Of a DNA stretch of 15,709 nucleotides, positions 1 to 5,700 are shown piece after piece. This stretch comes from an uncultured Paracoccaceae bacterium (GTDB lineage Bacteria > Pseudomonadota > Alphaproteobacteria > Rhodobacterales > Rhodobacteraceae). Both the position numbers and the translations under genes were made by a program. The notes under the pieces are model-generated. The model worked only from the letters and a program-made list of their open reading frames with translations. It was not told where the DNA came from and did no database searches. Positions within the stretch are counted from its first letter, which is position 1; every line of letters begins with the position of its first letter. The stretch lies in contig CALBSG010000170.1 in NCBI GenBank assembly GCA_937927675.1, positions 1 to 15,709 of the forward strand. Reading direction: 5' to 3'.

Positions 1-51
1 AGATCTACACAGGCGAAGACACTCTTTCCCTACACGACGCTCTTCCGATCT
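1..51 (+). other. Illumina P5 sequencing adapter with i5 index (artefact)
   Basis: Bases 1-10 (AGATCTACAC) are the end of the Illumina P5 flow-cell oligo. Bases 11-18 (AGGCGAAG) match the TruSeq-HT i5 index usually called D505. Bases 19-51 are the read-1 primer site, running from ACACTCTTTCCC to GCTCTTCCGATCT. This is untrimmed library adapter, not genomic DNA. Open frames that cross it on either strand are spurious; reverse-strand translations give the familiar contaminant peptide GRASCRERV. Genomic sequence begins at about base 52. Confidence 0.98.
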
Positions 52-218
52 TTGTGGCCGAGTGCAATGCACAAGGCGTCATCATCGGCATGACCAACCG
101 CTCGTTGCCGGGTCTGAACAACACGCTCTGCCTGTCGCCCGCGCTGATCGCGACGCCCGACGACATCGACGCCATCACCGGCGCCATCGACAAGGCACTG
201 ACCAAAGTCTTCGGCTGA
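52..218 (+). CDS. tpa: Class III aminotransferase, C-terminal fragment (probable taurine:pyruvate aminotransferase)
   Basis: About 54 C-terminal residues are present, in frame from base 54 and ending in TGA at 216-218; the rest of the gene is lost at the contig break. The visible part has the C-terminal pattern of fold-type I class III aminotransferases: a strand with GVIIG, then a short loop, then a hydrophobic LSPAL segment, then an acidic ATPDDID helix start and a final amphipathic helix ending KVFG. The gene directly precedes tauR and the xsc operon. In taurine-degrading Alphaproteobacteria this position is commonly taken by Tpa, which moves the taurine amino group to pyruvate to give sulfoacetaldehyde and alanine. 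The class is reasonably clear from sequence; the substrate is inferred from neighbours. No catalytic lysine is visible in the fragment. The truncation is an assembly effect, since adapter abuts it directly. Confidence 0.68.
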
Positions 219-241
219 TTTCAGCGTGATTTCATAGAACA

Positions 242-264
242 CGCGCCCCTGAAGAAGGGGCGCG
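242..264 (+). terminator. Hairpin terminator downstream of the aminotransferase gene
   Basis: This is a perfect 9-bp inverted repeat, CGCGCCCCT (242-250) with AGGGGCGCG (256-264), around a 5-nt loop GAAGA. It starts 24 nt after the tpa stop codon and is followed by a moderately T-rich stretch (TATTCCATTTGTTT). The stem is very GC-rich and well placed for intrinsic termination, although the T tract is interrupted. Confidence 0.7.
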
Positions 265-281
265 GGTATTCCATTTGTTTA

Positions 282-330
282 GGGGCGCGCTGCCCCCCAT
301 CGCCCCCGGAGTATTTGGCAAGGCGCAAAT
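282..330. repeat. Putative dispersed intergenic repeat with small GC hairpin
   Basis: A short stem GGGGC (282-286) / GCCCC (292-296) is followed by CGCCCCCGGAGTATTT (301-316) and GGCAAGGCGCAAA. The arrangement of a GC hairpin and then CCCCCGGAGTATTT plus a GGCAAG-like tail resembles a motif I recall as recurrent between genes in Rhodobacteraceae genomes. Only one copy is in this window, so calling it a repeat rests on recall and not on internal evidence. Confidence 0.4.
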
Positions 331-360
331 CCTAAGGGCGGTTCTGTGCCTTTGCGCCTT
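320..360 (+). repeat. 10-bp perfect inverted repeat upstream of tauR
   Basis: AAGGCGCAAA (320-329) and TTTGCGCCTT (351-360) are perfectly complementary, with a 21-nt spacer, and are followed by TTG (361-363), so the right arm ends in a run of four T. In RNA on the + strand this would be a stem-loop with a short U run. It could be a second terminator that insulates tauR from tpa readthrough, or it could be part of the dispersed repeat that overlaps its left arm. It lies upstream of the predicted tauR promoter. Confidence 0.45.
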
Positions 361-389
361 TTGAAATCCTCCGAGCGGTGGCCCTGTGC

Positions 390-417
390 TTGACAGCCGC
401 GCGCCCATCGGCAGGAT
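390..417 (+). promoter_or_regulatory. Predicted sigma-70-type promoter of tauR
   Basis: A consensus -35 hexamer TTGACA lies at 390-395. With a 16-nt spacer, CAGGAT (412-417) can serve as the -10 and keeps the A, A and T of TATAAT at positions 2, 5 and 6. The start site would be near 424, about 26 nt before the tauR start codon. The -35 is strong and the -10 is weak, which fits a promoter that is not constitutively strong. Assigned by inspection only. Confidence 0.45.
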
Positions 418-432
418 AGGTCCAGCCCTATC
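415..432. promoter_or_regulatory. Candidate TauR operator: GATAGG-N6-CCTATC inverted repeat
   Basis: A perfect 6-bp inverted repeat, GATAGG (415-420) and CCTATC (427-432), overlaps the predicted -10 and start site of tauR. On the - strand, bases 425-416 read CTGGACCTAT. That matches 9 of 10 positions of CTGGACYTAA, which I recall as the TauR direct-repeat motif reported in Rhodobacter capsulatus. Placement over the core promoter suggests negative autoregulation, which is common for MocR-type regulators. The site is inferred and untested. Confidence 0.4.
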
Positions 433-449
433 GGCGATTTGAGGCCAGA

Positions 450-1916
450 ATGTCGATCCCGCCCGAAGCTTTCGTTCTGCCGCCCGCAACGCGTGGATCT
501 TTGCAGCAGCGCATCCGGCAGATGGTGACCGAGGGTGTTTTGGCCGGTCGGTTCAGGGCAGGGCAGAAGATGCCCTCATCGCGCGGGCTGGCGCAGCATC
601 TGGGCATCAGCCGGATTACGGTGACGCTGGCCTATGCGGAACTTGTCAGCTCGGATTATCTGACGGCGCGGGGGCGATCTGGCTATTATGTGTCAGATTC
701 CGCCCCGCGCGCACCGGAGGTTCCCCTGCGTGCGCCCCGCGTCGAAAGCGCCGAGTTCCAGCGCCTGATCGCCGGGCGCTTTCAGGGGCTGGCCCAGATC
801 GACCGCCCGGCCGATTGGGAGAGTTACCCGCACAACTTCATTTATGGTCAGGCCGATCCCAGCCTTTTTGACCATCAGAACTGGCGGCTTTGCGCGGTTC
901 GCGCCCTTGGCCGTAAGGATTTTGCGGCGCTGACGCAGGATTATTATGACCGCGATGACCCTTTGCTGATCGAGCATGTCTTGCGCACCATTCTGCCCCG
1001 GCGTGGCATTGCGGCGGGCGAGGATGAGGTGCTGCTGACCATGGGCGCGCAGAACGGGCTGTGGATCACGGCGCAGGTGTTGCTTGGGCAGGGGCGGCGT
1101 GGGGCGATTGAAAATCCCGGCTATTCCGGCCTGCGGGGGATCTTGTCGGCCTCGGGGACCGAGACGGTGAACGTTGATATCGACGCCGACGGCTTACCCC
1201 CTGACGCCATTCCGAAACGCATTGATGCCGTGTTCACCACGGCAAGCCACCAATGCCCGACCAATGCCACCATGCCCTTGGAGCGGCGCTTGGCGCTGTT
1301 GGAGGCGGCCGGGCGCGAGGGCTTTGTCATCGTCGAGGATGACTATGAGTTTGAGATGTCCTTCCTGAAACCCGTCTCGCCGGCCTTGAAATCCTTGGAT
1401 ACCGAGGGGCGGGTGGTTTATGTCGGCTCGTTCTCGAAATCGGTGTTTCCGGGGATGCGGCTTGGTTACCTTGTCGGTCCGCCCTCTTTCATCAAGGCGG
1501 CCCGCGCCTTGCGACTGATGATGCTGCGCCACCCGCCGGGGCATATCCAGCGCACGATGGCCTATTTCCTGTCGCTTGGGCATTATGACAGTCTGATCAA
1601 CCGGATGCGTAATGCCTATCGGCGGCGGCGGCAGGTGATGGAGGAGGCGATCATCGCCCATGGCCTGACGGTGGCTGGGCAGGGCGGATTTGGCGGATCG
1701 TCGTTCTGGATGAAGGCACCTGAGAGCGTGGATACCGAGGTTCTGGCCGAACGTCTGCGCGCCGAAGGGGTGCTTTTGGAGCCCGGGCGTGCGTTTTTTG
1801 ATCCGGCCCGGCCGGTGCGTAACCACTACCGGCTGGCCTATTCGTCCTCGACGCCTGTGCGGATTCCGGAAGGTGTGGCCAAGATCGCCAGTGGCATTGC
1901 GCGCGGCCTTGGATAA
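450..1916 (+). CDS. tauR: MocR-type (GntR family) transcriptional regulator of taurine metabolism
   Basis: The 488-residue protein has the two-part MocR architecture. An N-terminal GntR-type winged helix-turn-helix covers roughly residues 15-85 and includes GVLAGRF, MPSSRGLAQHLGISRITV and ARGRSGYYV. An aminotransferase class I-like domain follows, roughly residues 125-485. The PLP-binding lysine is retained at residue 330 in GSFSKSVFPGMRLGYLV, and VEDDYEFE precedes it. Such proteins use the aminotransferase domain as a PLP and effector sensor; TauR homologues activate taurine genes. The chosen ATG has GAGG at 441-444 with a 5-nt spacer. The gene sits between tpa and xsc in the same direction, matching the TauR assignment. 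The length is normal for the family. The effector is inferred; a generic PdxR/MocR regulator is the alternative. Confidence 0.87.
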   Translation: MSIPPEAFVLPPATRGSLQQRIRQMVTEGVLAGRFRAGQKMPSSRGLAQHLGISRITVTLAYAELVSSDYLTARGRSGYYVSDSAPRAPEVPLRAPRVESAEFQRLIAGRFQGLAQIDRPADWESYPHNFIYGQADPSLFDHQNWRLCAVRALGRKDFAALTQDYYDRDDPLLIEHVLRTILPRRGIAAGEDEVLLTMGAQNGLWITAQVLLGQGRRGAIENPGYSGLRGILSASGTETVNVDIDADGLPPDAIPKRIDAVFTTASHQCPTNATMPLERRLALLEAAGREGFVIVEDDYEFEMSFLKPVSPALKSLDTEGRVVYVGSFSKSVFPGMRLGYLVGPPSFIKAARALRLMMLRHPPGHIQRTMAYFLSLGHYDSLINRMRNAYRRRRQVMEEAIIAHGLTVAGQGGFGGSSFWMKAPESVDTEVLAERLRAEGVLLEPGRAFFDPARPVRNHYRLAYSSSTPVRIPEGVAKIASGIARGLG

Positions 1917-1943
1917 TGCGTTGAAATTAATGGAATAAAATAT

Positions 1944-1976
1944 CCAGAACATGCTGCGTCGCAGCGTGAATTCTGG
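1944..1976. repeat. Nested inverted repeat between tauR and xsc
   Basis: The outer arms are CCAGAA (1944-1949) and TTCTGG (1971-1976). Inside them, GCTGCG (1953-1958) and CGCAGC (1960-1965) flank a single T. The structure starts 27 nt after the tauR stop codon. It could fold as a long hairpin in the tauR 3' UTR, although no U run follows, so it is a poor intrinsic terminator. Its right arm contributes the CTGG of the first candidate TauR box, so an operator role is also possible. An AT-rich tract (1920-1943) lies just upstream. Confidence 0.45.
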
Positions 1977-2005
1977 CACTATCAGGCCGAAATGACTGGC
2001 CCTAA
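1973..2005 (+). promoter_or_regulatory. Candidate tandem TauR boxes upstream of xsc
   Basis: Two direct CTGG-containing decamers lie 23 bp apart: CTGGCACTAT (1973-1982) and CTGGCCCTAA (1996-2005). The second matches CTGGACYTAA at 9 of 10 positions and the first at 7 of 10. With the box upstream of tauR they share a CTGG(A/C)(A/C)CTA(A/T) pattern. Two same-orientation boxes about two helical turns apart and about 80-110 nt before the xsc start suit an activator site. No convincing core promoter hexamers were found downstream. Confidence 0.4.
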
Positions 2006-2073
2006 GGCGGCGGGATTGCAGCCGCTACACACGGGGAGATCGCGGCCCGTACCATGGGCCGCTGCGCCATGAC

Positions 2074-2078
2074 AGGAG
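2074..2078 (+). promoter_or_regulatory. Ribosome binding site fixing the xsc start
   Basis: AGGAG at 2074-2078 stands 8 nt before the ATG at 2087. An in-frame ATG at 2054 would add 11 residues (MGRCAMTGVPP) with no comparable Shine-Dalgarno, and Xsc proteins normally begin with the MKMTTEEA-like segment. The site therefore supports 2087 as the true start. Confidence 0.8.
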
Positions 2079-2086
2079 TTCCGCCG

Positions 2087-3862
2087 ATGAAAATGACCAC
2101 TGAAGAAGCCTTTGTAAAAGTCTTGCAAATGCACGGGATCGAGCATGCCTTCGGCATCATCGGGTCCGCCTTCATGCCGATTTCTGATCTATTCCCCAAG
2201 GCGGGCATCCAGTTCTGGGACTGCGCGCACGAAGGGTCGGGCGGGATGATGGCCGATGGCTACACCCGCGTCACAGGCAAGATGTCGATGATGATCGCGC
2301 AGAACGGCCCCGGCATCACCAACTTTGTCACCGCTGTGAAGACCGCCTATTGGAACCACACCCCGCTGTTGCTGGTGACGCCGCAGGCTGCCAACAAGAC
2401 CATCGGGCAGGGTGGCTTCCAAGAGGTGGAGCAGATGGCGCTCTTCAAGGACATGGTCTGCTATCAGGAAGAGGTGCGCGACCCCTCCCGCGTGGCCGAG
2501 GTTCTGAACCGGGTGATCTTGCAGGCCCGCCGTCAATCGGCGCCGGCCCAGATCAACTTCCCGCGCGATTTCTTCACGCAAGTCATTGATATTGATCTGC
2601 CTGCGGTGGTTGAATTCGAACGCCCCTCGGGTGGGGAAGAGGCGATGGCCCAGGCCGCGGCCCTGCTGTCGAGCGCCAAGTTCCCGGTCATTCTGAACGG
2701 CGCAGGCGTGGTGTTGGCCGGTGCTATTCCGGCCTCGATGGCGCTGGCAGAACGGCTCGATGCGCCGGTCTGCGTTGGCTATCAACACAATGACGCCTTC
2801 CCCGGTTCGCATCCGCTGTTTGCCGGTCCTTTGGGCTATAATGGCTCGAAGGCGGGGATGGAGTTGATCCAAAAGGCCGACGTTGTTCTGGCGCTTGGCA
2901 CCCGGTTGAACCCGTTCTCGACCCTGCCGGGCTATGGGCTGGACTACTGGCCGAAGGACGCCAAGATCATTCAGGTGGACCTGAACCCCAACCGCATTGG
3001 TCTGACCAAGAAGGTCACTGTCGGTATCGTGGGGGATGCCAAAAAGGTCGCCGAAGGCATTCTTGCACGTTTGACCAAAACTGCGGGGGATGCGGGTCGT
3101 GCAGACCGTAAGGCGCTGATTGGGCAAAAGAAATCGGCATGGGCGCAGGCACTGGCGGGCATGGATCACGAAGATGATGATCCGGGCACCAGCTGGAACG
3201 AACGCGCCCGCGCCGCCAAGCCGGAATGGATGAGCCCCCGCATGGCGTGGCGCGCCATCACCGCGGCTCTGCCGCAGGATGTCATCACCTCGTCTGACAT
3301 CGGCAACAACTGCGCCATCGGCAACGCCTACCCGACCTTTGAGCAGGGCCGTAAATATCTGGCACCGGGCCTGTTTGGGCCTTGCGGCTATGGCCTGCCC
3401 TCAATCATCGGGGCCAAGATCGGCTGCCCGGATACGCCCGTGGTTGGCTTTGCCGGCGACGGCGCCTTTGGTATCGCGGTGACGGAACTGACTGCGATTG
3501 GCCGCGAAGAATGGCCGGCGATCACCATGGTGGTGTTCCGCAACTACCAGTGGGGCGCGGAAAAGCGCAACTCGACGCTGTGGTATGATGATAACTTCGT
3601 CGGCACGGAACTGGACAACAACGTGACTTATGCTGGCATTGCAAAGGCTTGCGGGTTGCAGGGTGTTCAGGCCCGCACGATGGAGGAGCTGACGGCGGCC
3701 CTGCGTAAGGCGGTGGATGACCAGATGAACCACGGCAAGACCACCTTGATCGAGGCTTTGATCAACCAAGAGCTCGGCGAACCCTTCCGCCGGGATGCGA
3801 TGAAAAAGCCGGTGGAAGTCGCGGGCATTTCCAAAGCTGACATGCGGCCGCAAAAAGCATGA
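2087..3862 (+). CDS. xsc: Sulfoacetaldehyde acetyltransferase (ThDP-dependent)
   Basis: Xsc converts sulfoacetaldehyde and phosphate into acetyl phosphate and sulfite, the C-S bond-cleaving step of taurine and related C2-sulfonate degradation in the cytoplasm. The 591-residue product has the acetolactate-synthase-like ThDP architecture. An N-terminal pyrimidine-binding domain carries the expected catalytic glutamate, Glu49 in DCAHEGSGG. A central domain follows (about residues 190-330), then a C-terminal pyrophosphate-binding domain with GDG at 457-459 and the downstream asparagine in FRNYQWG. The N-terminus (TTEEAFVKVLQMHGIEHAFG) and the QWGAEKRN segment look characteristic of Xsc and not of acetolactate synthase. 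Length is as expected. It is the first gene of the six-gene operon; its stop overlaps the next start as ATGA. Candidate TauR boxes lie upstream. Confidence 0.95.
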   Translation: MKMTTEEAFVKVLQMHGIEHAFGIIGSAFMPISDLFPKAGIQFWDCAHEGSGGMMADGYTRVTGKMSMMIAQNGPGITNFVTAVKTAYWNHTPLLLVTPQAANKTIGQGGFQEVEQMALFKDMVCYQEEVRDPSRVAEVLNRVILQARRQSAPAQINFPRDFFTQVIDIDLPAVVEFERPSGGEEAMAQAAALLSSAKFPVILNGAGVVLAGAIPASMALAERLDAPVCVGYQHNDAFPGSHPLFAGPLGYNGSKAGMELIQKADVVLALGTRLNPFSTLPGYGLDYWPKDAKIIQVDLNPNRIGLTKKVTVGIVGDAKKVAEGILARLTKTAGDAGRADRKALIGQKKSAWAQALAGMDHEDDDPGTSWNERARAAKPEWMSPRMAWRAITAALPQDVITSSDIGNNCAIGNAYPTFEQGRKYLAPGLFGPCGYGLPSIIGAKIGCPDTPVVGFAGDGAFGIAVTELTAIGREEWPAITMVVFRNYQWGAEKRNSTLWYDDNFVGTELDNNVTYAGIAKACGLQGVQARTMEELTAALRKAVDDQMNHGKTTLIEALINQELGEPFRRDAMKKPVEVAGISKADMRPQKA

Positions 3863-4605
3863 CATTGCCTTTTGACATCGGCCTTTGGGGCGCTGTGTGG
3901 ATGGGGGCCGCCATTTTGGTGGCGGCCTTCGTTCGGGGATATTCGGGCTTTGGCTATTCGGCGATGGTGATTGCTGCTTCAAGTTTGGTCACCAACCCCT
4001 TGAATTTCGTGGCTGTTGTGGTGATTGCCGAGGCGGCGATGACCCTGCAGGCCTGGGGCGGGGTCGGGCCAGAGGTGGATTGGCGTCGTGTCAAATGGCT
4101 GGTGCTTGGGGCGATCTTTGGCTTGCCCTTGGGGCTTTGGGCGCTGACCGCGATCCCGGAGGATTGGGCGCGGGCGGTGATTTCGACCTATGTTCTGATC
4201 ATGTGTCTGATCCTGCTTGCAGGTTGGCGGCTGGCGCAAGAGGTGGGTCGCAATGGCACGCTGGCCACGGGGCTTGTGTCGGGGCTGGCCAATGCGCCGG
4301 GCATGGGAGGCTTGCCGGTGGCGGCGTTTTTCGCCGCCCAGCCGATGGCGGCGGCGACCTTTCGGGCGACCTTGGTGGCCTATTTCCCGATCTTGGATAT
4401 CTACTCGGCCCCGCTTTACTTCATGCATGGGCTGATCAGCTGGGATACACTTTGGGCCAGCCTTCTGGTCTTGCCGCTGACCTTTGTTGGCAATTGGTTG
4501 GGGGGGCGGCATTTCTTCAACACCGATCCGCAGGACTTCCGCCGTTTTGCCATTCTCTTGTTGGCGGGCCTTGCGGGCTTGGGTCTTGTGAAGGCGGTTC
4601 TCTAA
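3859..4605 (+). CDS. tauE: TauE/SafE family membrane permease, probable sulfite exporter
   Basis: This is a 248-residue, very hydrophobic protein with about seven or eight membrane segments and the glycine-rich N-terminal motif VRGYSGFGYS typical of the TauE/SafE (former DUF81) family. A second family-like segment, LANAPGMGGLPVAAFF, lies mid-protein. TauE of Cupriavidus necator is a sulfite exporter in C2-sulfonate metabolism; the equivalent in Paracoccus is called TauZ. Because it is encoded directly after the sulfite-releasing Xsc, overlapping it as ATGA, sulfite efflux across the inner membrane is the natural role. Export of another organosulfur anion cannot be excluded. The stop codon TAA is followed immediately by the ackA ATG. 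I see no signs of truncation. Confidence 0.8.
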   Translation: MTLPFDIGLWGAVWMGAAILVAAFVRGYSGFGYSAMVIAASSLVTNPLNFVAVVVIAEAAMTLQAWGGVGPEVDWRRVKWLVLGAIFGLPLGLWALTAIPEDWARAVISTYVLIMCLILLAGWRLAQEVGRNGTLATGLVSGLANAPGMGGLPVAAFFAAQPMAAATFRATLVAYFPILDIYSAPLYFMHGLISWDTLWASLLVLPLTFVGNWLGGRHFFNTDPQDFRRFAILLLAGLAGLGLVKAVL

Positions 4606-5700
4606 ATGCTTTTGGTGGTCAACGCCGGATCTTCCTCGCTGAAGCTTGCGGTGTTTGACGCTGCCCTTCACGAGGTGGCGCAGGCGCGGGCAGAGCGGAT
4701 TGGCACCGGCGGTGCGGCAGATCACGTTCAGGCCTTAAGCGCGGGGTTGGCCGATATGGGCATTGCCGCGCGCGATCTGCGGGCGGCGGGGCATCGGGTT
4801 GTGCATGGCGGGGCAGAGTTGACCGCGCCGTGCCGGGTCACCGCAGCGGTTGAGGCAGGCATAGAGGCTTGTGCAACGCTGGCCCCTTTGCACAATCCCG
4901 CGAACCTGATGGGCATCCGGGCGCTTGGCCGCCTTGCCCCCGATCTGCCGCAATACGCCAGTTTTGATACCGCCTTTCACGCGACAAACCCGGTCTTGGC
5001 CACCACCTATGCCTTGCCTTTGACCGAACGGCAGCGCGGGCTGCGGCGCTATGGGTTCCATGGCCTGTCCTATGCCGCAATTGTACGAAAAGTGAAGGAA
5101 ATGGCGCCAAATGCCCTGCCGGAGCGCCTTTTGGTGTTCCATTTGGGAAATGGTGCCTCGGCCTGCGCGATCCTGAGGGGGCACTCGGTCGCCAGCACCA
5201 TGGGGTATTCGCCGCTTGACGGGCTGACCATGGGAACGCGGGGCGGCAGTCTTGATCCGGCTGTTGTGCTCGATCTGGCAGCCCGGCACGGGGTGCAGGG
5301 CGCGGCCCATATCCTGAACCGCGAAAGCGGGCTTTTGGGGCTGGGGGGGGCGGCGGATATGCGCGCACTGCGCGGGCTTGCCACGCCTGAGGCCAGCTTT
5401 GCCGTTGAACACTTTGCCTATTCCGCCATCCGCCACGCGGGCAGTCTGATCGCCGCGATGGGCGGGTTGGATGCCATTGTTTTCACGGGCGGCATCGGCG
5501 AGCATGATGCCGAGATGCGGTCCGCGATCCTGTCCGGTCTGGCTTGGGCGGGGGCAGATTTCGATGCAACTGCCAACCGGGCGCATGAATTATGTCTGCA
5601 CAAAATCGGCGCACAAGTCGCAATCTGGCGCGTCACCGCGGATGAAGAACGCCAGATTGCACTGGAAGCGATGCAGGTCATTGCAAGCGAGGGGATATGA
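4606..5700 (+). CDS. ackA: Acetate kinase
   Basis: The enzyme transfers phosphate from acetyl phosphate to ADP, giving acetate and ATP. All hallmark motifs of the ASKHA-fold acetokinase family are visible in order: VVNAGSSSLK at the N-terminus with Asn6, HRVVHGG, FDTAFH, YGFHGLSY, HLGNGASA, TMGTRGGSLDP carrying the catalytic arginine, FTGGIGE, and a C-terminal EERQIA. At 364 residues it is shorter than the usual 390-400, yet it has both signature regions and a normal C-terminus, so it looks compact and not broken. A GAAGG lies at 4590-4594 inside tauE. The start abuts the tauE stop and the end overlaps soeA as ATGA. In this operon it would draw ATP from the acetyl phosphate made by Xsc. Butyrate or propionate kinase is less likely given the context. 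Confidence 0.93.
   Translation: MLLVVNAGSSSLKLAVFDAALHEVAQARAERIGTGGAADHVQALSAGLADMGIAARDLRAAGHRVVHGGAELTAPCRVTAAVEAGIEACATLAPLHNPANLMGIRALGRLAPDLPQYASFDTAFHATNPVLATTYALPLTERQRGLRRYGFHGLSYAAIVRKVKEMAPNALPERLLVFHLGNGASACAILRGHSVASTMGYSPLDGLTMGTRGGSLDPAVVLDLAARHGVQGAAHILNRESGLLGLGGAADMRALRGLATPEASFAVEHFAYSAIRHAGSLIAAMGGLDAIVFTGGIGEHDAEMRSAILSGLAWAGADFDATANRAHELCLHKIGAQVAIWRVTADEERQIALEAMQVIASEGI

Noticed and set aside
5..242. Two small - strand open frames crossing the first 242 bases
   Set aside because: One reads through the adapter and the other lies antisense to the aminotransferase end; neither is a real gene.
2054..2086. Earlier ATG giving an 11-residue N-terminal extension of Xsc
   Set aside because: The ATG at 2087 has AGGAG at an 8-nt spacing and matches the usual family N-terminus; the earlier ATG has neither.
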